The notes: generated by a model not told the origin, from the letters alone. DNA of 64,000 bases from Pseudomonadota bacterium (GCA_023433705.1 JAEYUC010000051.1:33258-97257); one strand, 5' to 3'; shown: positions 37,366-47,406, numbered from the stretch's first letter. Numbers and translations: made by a program.

Positions 37366-38829
37366 GTGGCAAAGATTCCCGCCGGCGTCGGCCCGCGGTT
37401 TCCCCAGGTCGTCATCCTGGTCGGCGCGACGGGTGATCTCGCGCGCCGCAAGTTGATTCCGGGGCTGCTGCATCTCGCGACCGCGGGTTTTATACCCGCC
37501 TGCCGCATCATCGGCGTCTCGCTCGACGATTTCGACGCCTCCGCGTTTCGCGCATTCGCGCGCGCCGCGATCGACGAATTCGCCGCGCGCAAGATCTCCA
37601 ACGACGACTGGAATGCGTTCGCGGGGTCGCTCGACTACGTACCGCTGAAGGCAGGTCCCGCCGCGCTCGCGGCCGCGGTGGCCGCCGCGGAGAAATCCTT
37701 CGGCGCCGAGAGCCGGCGCTTGCACTATCTATCCGTTCCGCCGGGCGCGGCGCTCGCCGCGGTGCGCATGCTGGGCGAGGCGGGCCTGGTCGCCAATTCG
37801 CGCATCATCATGGAGAAGCCGTTCGGCGCCGATCTCGCGAGCGCCGTCGAGCTCAACGCGAAGCTCCACGAGGTGTTCGCGGAGCAGCAGATCTTCCGCA
37901 TCGACCACTACCTGGGCAAGGAGCCGGCGCAGAACATCCTCGCCTTCCGCTTCGCCAATGGCCTGTTCGAGCCGATCTGGAACCGCAACTTCATCGATCA
38001 CGTGCAGATCGACGTTCCGGAGACGCTCGGTCTCGGCAAGCGCTCGGCCTTCTACGAATCCACCGGCGCCTATCGCGACATGGTGGTCACGCACCTGTTC
38101 CAGATCCTCGGCTTCATGGCGATGGAGCCGCCGACGCACCTGGCGCCGCAGCCCATCAGCGAAGAGAAGAACAAGGTGTTCCGCAGCATGCTGCCGATCC
38201 AGCCGGCGGACGTCGTGCGCGGCCAGTACAACGGGTATCGCAGCGAGGAGGGCGTCTCTTCCGATTCGGACACCGAGACCTTCATCGCCCTCAAGTGCTC
38301 CATCGACAACTGGCGCTGGGCCGGCGTGCCGTTCTATCTACGCACCGGCAAGCGTCTGGCCGAAGGCCAGCGCATCATCTCGATCGCGTTCCGCGAACCG
38401 CCCAGGACCATGTTCCCCGCGGATTCGGGCATCGGCGCACACGGGCCCGACCACCTGACATTCGATCTTGCCGATGCGGCGCGCACTTCGTTGTCCTTCT
38501 ACGGAAAGCGTCCGGGCCCCGGCATGAAACTCGACAAGCATAGCCTGCAGTTCGCGATGAACGACACGGGCCAGGTCGGCGACGTGCTCGAAGCTTACGA
38601 ACGCCTCATCCTCGATGCGATGCGCGGTGATCACACGTTGTTCACCACGGCCGAAGGGATCGAACGCCTCTGGGAACTATCCGTCCCGTTGCTCGAGTCG
38701 CCGCCGCCCGTGAAGGGTTACGCCCCGGGCTCATGGGGTCCCAACGCGATCCACCAGCTCATCGCGCCGCATGCCTGGCGACTGCCGTTCGAGCGCGCCT
38801 GGCGAGACCCGAACAAACAGGGCAGCTAG
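37366..38829 (+). CDS. zwf: Glucose-6-phosphate 1-dehydrogenase
   Basis: The 487-residue protein has the NADP-binding start VVILVGATGDLARRKLIPGL, the substrate/catalytic block R-I-D-H-Y-L-G-K-E-P-A-Q-N-I, and GKRSAFYESTGAYRDMV later. It oxidises glucose-6-phosphate to 6-phosphogluconolactone, entering the Entner-Doudoroff or pentose-phosphate route. The start is GTG 37366, with GGGAG six bases before it. The usual neighbours edd, eda or pgl are absent, so it stands alone here. Confidence 0.96.
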   Translation: MAKIPAGVGPRFPQVVILVGATGDLARRKLIPGLLHLATAGFIPACRIIGVSLDDFDASAFRAFARAAIDEFAARKISNDDWNAFAGSLDYVPLKAGPAALAAAVAAAEKSFGAESRRLHYLSVPPGAALAAVRMLGEAGLVANSRIIMEKPFGADLASAVELNAKLHEVFAEQQIFRIDHYLGKEPAQNILAFRFANGLFEPIWNRNFIDHVQIDVPETLGLGKRSAFYESTGAYRDMVVTHLFQILGFMAMEPPTHLAPQPISEEKNKVFRSMLPIQPADVVRGQYNGYRSEEGVSSDSDTETFIALKCSIDNWRWAGVPFYLRTGKRLAEGQRIISIAFREPPRTMFPADSGIGAHGPDHLTFDLADAARTSLSFYGKRPGPGMKLDKHSLQFAMNDTGQVGDVLEAYERLILDAMRGDHTLFTTAEGIERLWELSVPLLESPPPVKGYAPGSWGPNAIHQLIAPHAWRLPFERAWRDPNKQGS

Positions 38830-38862
38830 GGAGGGAGGGAGGCGGCTCCCCGAGATTCCCAA

Positions 38863-38901
38863 TTAACAATCATTCTCAGTTGCAAACGCGAATGATTCGC
38901 A
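38863..38901 (+). promoter_or_regulatory. Fur-like iron-control site
   Basis: The patch holds aacaatcattctcag and, 20 bases on, gcgaatgattcgc, a perfect 6-1-6 inverted repeat (GCGAAT-G-ATTCGC, 38888-38900). Both contain the AATGATT/AATCATT core of Fur operators. The AT-rich patch sits about 100 bases before a catecholate-siderophore receptor, where a Fur-controlled promoter is expected. Confidence 0.6.
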
Positions 38902-38991
38902 ATAGGCTTTGAGCCGCATCACCCCGATATCCAGTTATTCCATCCGGATAGCCGGAGTTTCGGGGCCTCACGAAACTCAGGGAGCTTTTGC

Positions 38992-41304
38992 GTGCCGATT
39001 TCCGATTCCGATCTGGACTTGCCGTTTGCCCGCCGTCGCATTGCCGTAGCCATCAGCCTCGCGCTCGCCGCGGGCGCCGCGCACGCGCAGACCGCCACGG
39101 ATACGTCGACCACTGGAGAGACCAAGACCCTCTCGAAGATTTCCGTCGAGGCCACCGAGGCCGAGGAAACGCCGAAGGTCGATCGTGTGTCGTCGCCCAA
39201 GTTCACGCAGGATCTCATCGACATCCCGCAGACGATCACGGTCGTCAGCAGGGAAGTGCTCACTCAGCAAGGCGCGACCACGCTCTCGCAGGCGCTGCGC
39301 AACACGCCCGGTGTGACGTTCCTGCTGGGCGAGAACGGCAACACCGCGACCGGCGATTCCGTCTTCATGCGCGGCTTCGACACACAAGGCTCCATCTTCA
39401 TCGACGGCATCCGCGACCTGGGCGCGGTGTCGCGCGACGTCTTCAACACGGAGCAGGTGGAAATCGCCAAGGGTCCGGCGGGTCCGGATTACGGCCGCAG
39501 CGCCGCGTCCGGATACATCAACCTCGCCAGCAAGGTTCCGACCGCGGACAGCTTCAACTCGGGCGCCGTGAGTTACGGCACCGCGGAGAATGCGCGCATC
39601 ACCGGCGACGTGAATCATCGCTTCGAAGGAACCGGTGCCGCATTCCGCCTCAACGTGATGGCGCAGGACGGCGAAGTCGACGGCCGCGACTTCATCGAGC
39701 GCAAGGGCTGGGCCGTGGCGCCGTCGCTCGCGTTCGGCCTGGAAGGCGACACGCGTGCTTATTTCTATCTACTGCACACGCAGCAGGACAACATTCCGGA
39801 CGGTGGCGTGCCGACGATCGGCCTCGAGGGTTTCTACAACGCGGCGTTCGATACCGGTGGCGCACACGCGGGCCTGGTCCCCGATCGCGTGGATCGGAAC
39901 AACTACTACGGTTTCACGAGCGACTTCGAGGACATCGAGGCGACGATGTTCACGGCTCGCTTCGAGCACGATTTCAGCGAGAACGTCACGCTGCGCAATA
40001 CCTCGCGCTACGGCAAGCTGAACCAGTTCTACGTGCTCACCGGCGTCAACGCGCTCAACGTGACGGCCGCCGATCCGGACGACTGGACCGTGGCGCGCAC
40101 GCGGCAGTCCAGGTTCCAGGACAACACGCTGCTCACCAACCAGACGAACGTGACCGCCAACCTGCAGACCGGAAGCGTGGGCCACGCCATCACGGGCGGT
40201 GTCGAGTTCATCGACGAAGAGCAGTACACGCCCCTGTATCTCGCCGCGAGCCTTGGCAGTCCCATACCGCCGGCAAACGTGTACAACCCCAACCGCAACG
40301 ACGTGCTGCCGGGCTACGCCCCGACGCGCGACGGCCGCTACACGCGTGGCGAGACGCAGACCGTCGGCGCCTATCTGTTCGATACGCTGAGCTTCGGCGA
40401 GAAATGGCAGCTCACGGCCGGCTTCCGCGTGGATGACTTCGAGACCAACGTGGACGGCGTGGTGTTCTCGACGGAGGCCTCGCACCCGACACTGCCCGTG
40501 AATACGCTCGTGCCGCAGAACTTCCAGATCGACGACACGTTGTTCTCATACAAGGTGGGCCTGCTGTACAAGCCCGTGCCGAACGGCAGCATCTATCTGT
40601 CGCACGCAACGTCGCAGCAGCCGCCGGGCGGAGCCAACTTCACGTTCTCGGCGAACGCGAACAACCAGAACAACCCGGCGCTGGATCCCACCGAGGGCAC
40701 GAACCTCGAACTCGGCGCCAAGTGGGAGTTCCGCGACGGCGCGCTGGCGGTGACCGGCGCCCTCTATGACAGCACCAACAAGGACGAGATCGCGCAGGAT
40801 CCGGTGGATCCGACGCAGTTCGTGCAGATCGGCGAGCGCAACGTGAAGGGCATCGAGCTCGGCATCGTCGGCAAGCTCACCGATGCCTGGGAGCTGAGCG
40901 CGGGCGTTTCGAAGATGGACACCGAGGTCAAGCGCGGACTCGCCAACCAGGCCGGCCTGCCGATCACCTGGTCGCCCGAGTTCACGTTCACGAGCTGGAC
41001 TACCTACCACCTGCCGTTCGGGCTTTCGATCGGCGGCGGGGTCCGCTACGTCGACAGCGTGATCCGCCCGGTGAGCGCGAACAACGTGCCGCCGCCGCCC
41101 AACCAGACCAACATGCGCACCGCGCCCGACTACTGGGTGGTGGACATGATGGCGTCCTATGCCATCAACGACAACGTGACGCTGCAGTTGAACGGCTACA
41201 ACCTCACGGACGAGCTGTACGTGGCCACGCTCAACAACAGCGGCGCCCGCTACTCGCCCGGCGCGCCGCGGTCGGCGCTGCTCACGGTGAATTTCAGCTT
41301 CTGA
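38992..41304 (+). CDS. TonB-dependent catecholate siderophore receptor (Fiu-like)
   Basis: The 770-residue protein has a signal peptide ending A-A-H-A-Q. The plug domain has DLIDIPQTITVVSREVL and V-F-M-R-G-F-D-T-Q-G-S-I-F-I-D-G-I-R-D-L-G-A, with the barrel ending in F-S-F. This plug (siderophore-receptor type, DGIRDLG) resembles Fiu/PiuA catecholate receptors. It is preceded by Fur-like sites and followed at 25 bases by a PiuC-type dioxygenase gene, the usual partner of Fiu. The GTG start is preceded by GGGAGC. Confidence 0.92.
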   Translation: MPISDSDLDLPFARRRIAVAISLALAAGAAHAQTATDTSTTGETKTLSKISVEATEAEETPKVDRVSSPKFTQDLIDIPQTITVVSREVLTQQGATTLSQALRNTPGVTFLLGENGNTATGDSVFMRGFDTQGSIFIDGIRDLGAVSRDVFNTEQVEIAKGPAGPDYGRSAASGYINLASKVPTADSFNSGAVSYGTAENARITGDVNHRFEGTGAAFRLNVMAQDGEVDGRDFIERKGWAVAPSLAFGLEGDTRAYFYLLHTQQDNIPDGGVPTIGLEGFYNAAFDTGGAHAGLVPDRVDRNNYYGFTSDFEDIEATMFTARFEHDFSENVTLRNTSRYGKLNQFYVLTGVNALNVTAADPDDWTVARTRQSRFQDNTLLTNQTNVTANLQTGSVGHAITGGVEFIDEEQYTPLYLAASLGSPIPPANVYNPNRNDVLPGYAPTRDGRYTRGETQTVGAYLFDTLSFGEKWQLTAGFRVDDFETNVDGVVFSTEASHPTLPVNTLVPQNFQIDDTLFSYKVGLLYKPVPNGSIYLSHATSQQPPGGANFTFSANANNQNNPALDPTEGTNLELGAKWEFRDGALAVTGALYDSTNKDEIAQDPVDPTQFVQIGERNVKGIELGIVGKLTDAWELSAGVSKMDTEVKRGLANQAGLPITWSPEFTFTSWTTYHLPFGLSIGGGVRYVDSVIRPVSANNVPPPPNQTNMRTAPDYWVVDMMASYAINDNVTLQLNGYNLTDELYVATLNNSGARYSPGAPRSALLTVNFSF

Positions 41305-41329
41305 GCCCGACTGTGCGAGCATCCGGCGC

Positions 41330-42010
41330 ATGCTGATTCGCGTGCCGAACCTGTTGAGCGCCGAGCAGGTGGCGGAGTGCCGCCGCCTGCTCGACGCCGC
41401 CGAATGGACGGACGGCAAGTCGACCGTCGGCGAGCAGGGCGCGCTGGTGAAGCGCAATCGGCAACTTCCCGAACTGTCGCCGGTTTCCCGGCAGCTCGGC
41501 GAGCTCATCCTCACCGCGCTCGCGCGCAATCCGTTGTTCTTTTCCGCCGCGCTGCCGCTCAAGACCGTGCCGCCGCTGTTCAACCGCTACGAGGGCGGCG
41601 AGCACTACGGCATGCACATCGACGGCGCCGTGCGCGCGGTGCCGGGCAGCACGCACTTCATCCGCACGGACCTGTCCTCGACGCTGTTCCTGACGGATCC
41701 GGCCGACTACGACGGCGGCGAGCTCATCGTCCAGGACACCTACGGCGAGCACTCGGTCAAACTACCCGCCGGCGACCTGATCCTGTACAACTCCGGCAGC
41801 CTGCATCGCGTGAATCCCGTGACCCGCGGCGCCCGCATCTGCTCGTTTTTCTGGACGCAGAGCATGATTCCCGACGATCGCCACCGCGAGCACCTCTTCC
41901 GGCTCGACCAGACCATCCAGAAGCTGCGCGGCAGGATCGGCGAGACCGACGAAACCGTCGCGCTGGCCGGGCACTATCACAACCTGCTCAGGATGTGGTC
42001 GGAGATCTGA
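41330..42010 (+). CDS. piuC: PKHD-type Fe(II)/2-oxoglutarate dioxygenase (PiuC/YbiX)
   Basis: The 226-residue protein has the iron-binding H-x-D in Y-G-M-H-I-D-G-A, the distal His in SGSLHRVNPVTRGARI with the 2-oxoglutarate Arg, and the typical N-terminal PNLLSAEQVAECRRLL. PiuC/YbiX proteins are encoded next to iron receptors such as Fiu; their substrate is not settled. It should be co-transcribed with the receptor under Fur control. The 237 bases after it (42011-42247) are more AT-rich, hold no ORF with a start and ribosome-binding site, and mark the left edge of a compositional island. Confidence 0.92.
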   Translation: MLIRVPNLLSAEQVAECRRLLDAAEWTDGKSTVGEQGALVKRNRQLPELSPVSRQLGELILTALARNPLFFSAALPLKTVPPLFNRYEGGEHYGMHIDGAVRAVPGSTHFIRTDLSSTLFLTDPADYDGGELIVQDTYGEHSVKLPAGDLILYNSGSLHRVNPVTRGARICSFFWTQSMIPDDRHREHLFRLDQTIQKLRGRIGETDETVALAGHYHNLLRMWSEI

Positions 42011-42247
42011 TACTCCACTATCCGTTAATCCGGGATCGGTTCCGCTTAATCCAAGCGTCTATTCTTCCTGCAAGTTAATTGGTTCCCTCTTCAGGAACGG
42101 TACCAATAATGAATATTTCCGTGACGAACTACTCAGCCACGAGTGTTCGCGTACCCTGGCTGTCTATCTAGGCTAATCAGAAGCGTATTGTCAGATGCAA
42201 TCGCTAGCATCGACAACCAACACGTCAGATTCTGTTCGGAGAGGCCA

Positions 42248-45200
42248 ATGGCGGAGATCGAAGCGCTTCCGTTGCACCTTCATACGCTGGATAGCTTGAG
42301 CGACGATCTGCTGGCTGGGCGGAAGGTGCTGTTCGCGGACTCTGCAGAAACTGGGGAGATCTTCGTCCTTAGTGAGAACGAGAGAAGGGTCTTTTCTTGG
42401 TATAGCCAGAACCGCGGCAAGTGGGCAAAGAATTGCCTGAAGGAAGATGTGGAAGCCATTGCGGCGACTCTTGGCAACGCTCTGCCAAAAACGCGCGATC
42501 GTCAACTTCGAGACGGACCAAAGCGCGTTCGCCATTTTCATCTCTTGAAGATCCGAGCATTTCGGTTCGGGGGCCTTCATCTATTTGGCAGTGCAATCGC
42601 TGACAAGCCGCCAGTATTTGAGTTTGCATGCTCAAGTCCAATGACTCTTGTGCAGGGTAAGAACGGCTCAGGGAAGACTTCGCTTCTTAACGCCATTACT
42701 TGGTGTCTTACAGGCCACGTATTTCGGCCCTCAAGCGAGCCAGAACCGGGAGCTGGCCCAATTGAGGTTTCTAATAGCGAATCTGAGGGCCAGACATGGG
42801 AACTTGCCGGTGTTACCCCCCTTCCGCCGCGGGATGCTCTCGCGGGCTTTCCGAGCCGTGGAGTTCCGCTTGATACATGGGTCGAACTGATACTCGGCAC
42901 TGAGGACGGCGCCGAGTACGCAGTGAGGCGTGAACTAACGCGAACAGCCAGGGGAAATGTTCAGGAGCAGATTACCGGGCTATCGGAACTCGGCTTGGAT
43001 CCAATAAGCCTTGAGCTCGGGACCAAAATGCCCGGGCTGCTTCCATATATTCGGCTTGGAACTCGGCCATCGGAACTCGGAAAAGCTATTGCTCAACTAA
43101 CTGGGTTAGCGCCCCTTCGCGATCTATCTAAGCATGCGTCTAAAGCATATGAGAAATTAACAGCAGAACTACCAAAGGAACGCCGCGCCGATATTGCTGT
43201 CGTTGAATCGACCTACTTAGCTGACCAGAAAAAGCTGGATGACCTGGTAAAGGTTCATCCCTTGATTGCAGAGAAACCAATACTGGTTCCCAAGCCTTCC
43301 GATGAGAATGCAGCATCCCAACTAGATGCGTTGCAGGGCCAACTCGACGGGCTTTGTGCACAACTGCTTGAAGACGTTGAGGGCGTACTGACGACGGATT
43401 TCGATCCGTCGGTCGCAACCGATAGGGCCGCTCTCGCCAATGACTTGCCATTGTGTAGAGCCGCGTGCAGACCAAGCAACCTACTAACTTTGGCCTCGGT
43501 CGCGAGAATCTCGGGTCTCAAGGGACTTGAGGAAAATCAACTTGGAGATGCGGAGAAAGTCATCGCCGAGTTGGAACTGCAGGCAAGTGAGCTGCTCGAA
43601 CTTGCAAAAGAACCAAGGGCCGCCTCCCGCACTCGTCTTTACGCATCGGTCGGCTCATGGATGAGAAACGAAAAATTCACCGATTCACGCCATTGCCCGG
43701 TCTGTATTGGTGAGCTTGGTAAAGCAAAGGACCCGATCACAAATGTAGAAATCGAAAAACTCCTTGAAGAACACCGAAATGGCGGCCGGTCGCACCTTTC
43801 ATTGACTACAGATCAATGGGTGAATTCGGCGCGTCAACGCCTTAAGGACGCGCTTCCAACGGCGCTGGCAGCTGAGCTGACATCTGCGAAGTTGGTGAAT
43901 CCAATTTCCCAAATTTCCGATGAGATGGTTGATGATCTGTTTCGACTGGAATGCTTCTCTGGGCCGCTCAAGAGTCTAAAAGCCAAACTAAAAGATCAGG
44001 CGCGAGCACTTGCCGGTAAGCTGCCATCATTCGAAGTCGATGGAGCAGCAATTCCGCATATCGCGCGCCTCTCGAGTGCTCTCGCGCAGATGATTGAGAA
44101 AGTTCGAGCCGCCATCGCCGCTGCTCGGTGGCGTCGAAAGAACGAGAGAGAGTGCCGAATTTTCTACTTCGGCCTAGTTGGACGAGATAAGCGGCAAGCC
44201 ACTGAACAGCAACAGGAGGAAATCGAAAGCCCTACTGAAGGGACATTGCTCGACATTCTCACGGCGCTCGATCGAATCGTTCAATCTGCTGGGCCGGCAG
44301 CGGACGCTGCATCACTTGTGCGTGCGCTTTCAAAATCACTCAATTCTCGGGCTGCACTCGAATCAAGAATAGAGACATATATCGAGGCTTCGAAAGCCGT
44401 GAAGACGTTAGGAGGACTAGGAACACTAGTTGATCGGCAAATCGAGGGGTTGCAGACTCACCTGCATGAGAAAACTGAACAACTCCGTAACGCTATTTAT
44501 CAGTCCGCCTATTCAAATTCGGCATCGCCCAAACTCAATCGCACTCGGGTGTCAAACGACGGATCTCTCAGCCTAGAAGTCGAGCGGAACGGAACTTGCG
44601 CGCCAGCACAAATCGTTGGAAATGCGTCTGATCTTCGCGCAACTCTCCTCGCGTTCCTATTCTCGTTTTGGTTGCACGTATCGAAGACACGAGGCGGACT
44701 TAGTATCTTCCTGCTTGATGATCCGCAAGAGTTGTTTGATCCAGATAATCGTCGTCGGGTCGCTAACGGAATTCCGCAACTCGTAAAGGAAGGGGCGCGA
44801 CCTATTGTTGCCTGCAACGATGACCGATTTTCAGAGAAACTTGGGAGTGCAGACGGATGCGATAGACGTGAAATCAAACCAGCAGGGAAGGTCTGTCCAG
44901 TAGCAAGGGTTTTGCCCCATGAGGTTTCCATAGACAGAAAACGTCACGCCTTCGAATCGCCGGTGAACGAGGAAGATCATTCAATTGCACAAGACTATGT
45001 TGGTTCGCTTCGAGAGTGGCTGGAAGGACAATTCGCAGACTTCTTTTTGCCATCGGCAAAAATATTCTCGAGTGAACCGACTCTAGGAACATTGATCGAT
45101 ACATTTCGAAGTCGGGTGATGTCCGGATCGGAGGCGTTTGCCGGGCCGGCCGCCTTGGCGCTTGCAAGATGTTCAGACCTTCTTGCGTCGTCATCGACGT

Positions 45201-46204
45201 ATGAGCTCTTGAATAGGGCGCACCATCGCGATCGGGCAACAATTACTGCCGGAGAAGTTCGGGCGGTCGACGGTCAGCTTAGGCATATACAGAATCTAGT
45301 TAGCCGAGCACACGAAGAGCTGGAACTGTGGCTAAGTCGAGACCTAAACGCGCGTGGATCGGGACCTGCGCTCAGACAGACCTTGTCAGGAGAATTCAAG
45401 TCTAGGCCATTTATTGTTCCCATAGTTCGCGACCTAGCAGCGTTTACCACAAGGACAATTGAGCACGACCCGCAGCTTGAAGAGGTTCCATTAACCGATG
45501 GTTGGTTCCGTGGAACAGGCCTCTTCCAGCTGGGTAGCAACAATTTCGGCTTCAGCGCCCCGAAACACAGCATTGCAATCGTTGAGCTGGAACCGAAGGA
45601 AATCCTTGATAGTCGCCTTGTCATCGCGTTGGTTGATGGGAAGGTGTATGCACGCCGGCACATCCAAGATCAAAAGAATCCAAAGATGATCGCGCTAATC
45701 TCAGAGGCTGAGAATCCGCTGGAACGCGCGCCATCCATAGTTATACCTGCGCAGCAAGCACAGCTGCATAAGGTGGTTGGCATCCTCTTTGAAGATCGTG
45801 CGCCAGCCGTGCGAATAAAGGGCGATGCAGCTCAAATTCAACATTCGTCATTGTTGGATTCTGTGGAGGTTGCCTTCAAGGTTAGACAAGACAGCGCCCT
45901 TCCGTTGGCAATTGAGGGACAGTTGGTCATTGGAGGTCGGCGCGTCGAGCCGCGCGAGATTTCGAACGCAGTAGGAAAGGTTGTTGCGGTGGCAACTACC
46001 GATGGCCAACATGCGCTAAAGCGCCTTGGCGACGAAGTCCCCGGTCTGGCGGGTGTGCACTACTTCGATTCAATTGGTGGGAAAGGTAATTCCCTGATTG
46101 CGCGAATTGCACAATCGCCGCGGGTGGAGGAAGAGCGCCTAGCTATTCCCAAAATCGAATCGCTACGCATTATCCTCGGTGTGCTTTACGTTACAAGCTC
46201 CTGA
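42248..46204 (+). CDS. SMC/Rad50-like ATPase with CxxC hook and S24-like C-terminal domain
   Basis: The 1318-residue protein has an unassigned N-terminal 95 residues, then an ATPase half with Walker A G-K-N-G-S-G-K-T-S (137-145). Long helical stretches flank C-P-V-C (Cys483, Cys486), a Rad50-type hook. The closing half has Walker B I-F-L-L-D-D-P-Q-E-L-F-D (820-831). A helical region (about 880-1070) leads to a LexA/S24-like fold (about 1075-1190; VIALVDGKVYARRH, ALISEAENP, VVGILFED) where Arg replaces the usual catalytic Lys. GC is visibly lower than the flanks, implying transfer. ATG 42248 has GGAGAGG upstream. A single-gene defence or DNA-repair ATPase is inferred; no family name is known to me. 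Confidence 0.8.
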   Translation: MAEIEALPLHLHTLDSLSDDLLAGRKVLFADSAETGEIFVLSENERRVFSWYSQNRGKWAKNCLKEDVEAIAATLGNALPKTRDRQLRDGPKRVRHFHLLKIRAFRFGGLHLFGSAIADKPPVFEFACSSPMTLVQGKNGSGKTSLLNAITWCLTGHVFRPSSEPEPGAGPIEVSNSESEGQTWELAGVTPLPPRDALAGFPSRGVPLDTWVELILGTEDGAEYAVRRELTRTARGNVQEQITGLSELGLDPISLELGTKMPGLLPYIRLGTRPSELGKAIAQLTGLAPLRDLSKHASKAYEKLTAELPKERRADIAVVESTYLADQKKLDDLVKVHPLIAEKPILVPKPSDENAASQLDALQGQLDGLCAQLLEDVEGVLTTDFDPSVATDRAALANDLPLCRAACRPSNLLTLASVARISGLKGLEENQLGDAEKVIAELELQASELLELAKEPRAASRTRLYASVGSWMRNEKFTDSRHCPVCIGELGKAKDPITNVEIEKLLEEHRNGGRSHLSLTTDQWVNSARQRLKDALPTALAAELTSAKLVNPISQISDEMVDDLFRLECFSGPLKSLKAKLKDQARALAGKLPSFEVDGAAIPHIARLSSALAQMIEKVRAAIAAARWRRKNERECRIFYFGLVGRDKRQATEQQQEEIESPTEGTLLDILTALDRIVQSAGPAADAASLVRALSKSLNSRAALESRIETYIEASKAVKTLGGLGTLVDRQIEGLQTHLHEKTEQLRNAIYQSAYSNSASPKLNRTRVSNDGSLSLEVERNGTCAPAQIVGNASDLRATLLAFLFSFWLHVSKTRGGLSIFLLDDPQELFDPDNRRRVANGIPQLVKEGARPIVACNDDRFSEKLGSADGCDRREIKPAGKVCPVARVLPHEVSIDRKRHAFESPVNEEDHSIAQDYVGSLREWLEGQFADFFLPSAKIFSSEPTLGTLIDTFRSRVMSGSEAFAGPAALALARCSDLLASSSTYELLNRAHHRDRATITAGEVRAVDGQLRHIQNLVSRAHEELELWLSRDLNARGSGPALRQTLSGEFKSRPFIVPIVRDLAAFTTRTIEHDPQLEEVPLTDGWFRGTGLFQLGSNNFGFSAPKHSIAIVELEPKEILDSRLVIALVDGKVYARRHIQDQKNPKMIALISEAENPLERAPSIVIPAQQAQLHKVVGILFEDRAPAVRIKGDAAQIQHSSLLDSVEVAFKVRQDSALPLAIEGQLVIGGRRVEPREISNAVGKVVAVATTDGQHALKRLGDEVPGLAGVHYFDSIGGKGNSLIARIAQSPRVEEERLAIPKIESLRIILGVLYVTSS

Positions 46205-46257
46205 TATGCTTGACTCCCGAGTGCTGGGGCGCGGAAAACGGGTGTCAAAAGGCGCAG

Positions 46258-47406
46258 CTAGTCGTTCGAGCTTGAAGTCCCAGGCCGCACCGCCGGCAGC
46301 ACGTGGCGAGTCAGGATATCGAACGGCAGGTCGGACGCCCGCGAGTTGTAGTTCGACGCGGTGAACGTCACGACGAGATCGAGCGCGGGAATCACGAAGA
46401 TGTAGTTCCCGCCGTTGCCGGACGTGAAGAAACTCTCGACCGTGACTTCGGTGTGATGCGGGAACGAACGCTTCCACCACAGGAACCCATAACCATCGGA
46501 GCCCAGCCTGTTCACGGGCAACGCAGATTCGGCCACCCACGCGGCCGGGACCACCTGTGTTCCATTCCACTCGCCACCGGCCAGGTAAAGTTGCCCGAGC
46601 TTCGCGGCATCGCGGGGCTTGAGCCGCAGGCCGCCGCCGCCGGTGGCGCGCCCGTCGGGCGACCGGCGCCAGATCGATTCGCGGATGCCGAGCGGATCGA
46701 ATAGATAGGCCTGGGCGTAGGCGTCGAGCTCCATCCCGGACCGCAGCGATACGATGTGCCCGAGCAGGACGACGCCGCCGGTGCAGTACTGCGGCACGGA
46801 ACCGGGCGTGAAAGGCGCAGGAAGGTCGAGCACGAAGCGGATCCAGTCCCTCGAGTCGTACATCCGCTCTTCCTGCCCCGGCGAGTTCGCCACCCAGTCA
46901 TCACACGCGAGCCCGGAGCTCATGTTGAGCAGGTGGCGGATCGTGATCTCGCGTTTGCGGTCGCTCATGTTCTCGTGCCCGTCAAAGTTCGGGATGTGCC
47001 GGGACGCCGTGTCGTCCACGCCCAGCAGGCCCTGATCGATGGCGATCCCGACCAGCGCCGACGTGAAGCTCTTGCCCGTCGAACGCAGGTCGTGCAGCGA
47101 GTCGCGGCCGAAGCCGTTGAAATAGCCCTCCGCGACCAGGCGTCCGTGGCGCGCCACGACCATGGAATCCACGCGCCGATACTCGCCATCGCGGATACGG
47201 TTGAGGGCGGCGGACAGGGCGGCCGCATCGATGTCCTCGGCGACCGCGGTCGAGACGGTCCAGCCGTCACCGGTGTCCTCGGGCGTGATCGAAACCAGCG
47301 GCGGCAGGCCTGGATTCACATCGCGCGGCGGGTCGCTGCCGTCGTCTCCGAAGCGGCAAGCGGTGAGCAGCAGGGACAGGACGAGGACGAAAACCTTGTG
47401 ACGCAT
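46258..47406 (-). CDS. Beta-lactamase-family serine hydrolase (lipoprotein)
   Basis: The 382-residue protein has a lipobox (L-L-L-T-A-C) and a class C beta-lactamase/esterase fold: S-x-x-K in R-S-T-G-K-S-F-T-S, Y-x-x in Q-Y-C-T-G-G, and DGYGFLWW near the end. Such proteins include esterases and D-aminopeptidases, and few are true beta-lactamases. It is divergent from the sigma-factor cassette; its 5' end lies 115 bases from the sigma start, with a long palindrome between them. The 53 bases between it and the ATPase gene hold nothing recognisable. Confidence 0.85.
   Translation of the reverse strand: MRHKVFVLVLSLLLTACRFGDDGSDPPRDVNPGLPPLVSITPEDTGDGWTVSTAVAEDIDAAALSAALNRIRDGEYRRVDSMVVARHGRLVAEGYFNGFGRDSLHDLRSTGKSFTSALVGIAIDQGLLGVDDTASRHIPNFDGHENMSDRKREITIRHLLNMSSGLACDDWVANSPGQEERMYDSRDWIRFVLDLPAPFTPGSVPQYCTGGVVLLGHIVSLRSGMELDAYAQAYLFDPLGIRESIWRRSPDGRATGGGGLRLKPRDAAKLGQLYLAGGEWNGTQVVPAAWVAESALPVNRLGSDGYGFLWWKRSFPHHTEVTVESFFTSGNGGNYIFVIPALDLVVTFTASNYNSRASDLPFDILTRHVLPAVRPGTSSSND

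Noticed and set aside
42007..46206. CTGATA at both edges of the low-GC ATPase gene as a target-site duplication
   Set aside because: Only six bases, and both copies include a TGA stop codon, so chance is a sufficient explanation.
46258..47406. True beta-lactamase (antibiotic resistance)
   Set aside because: The S-T-G-K motif and lipobox fit the broad class C serine-hydrolase family; nothing specific to drug hydrolysis can be seen.
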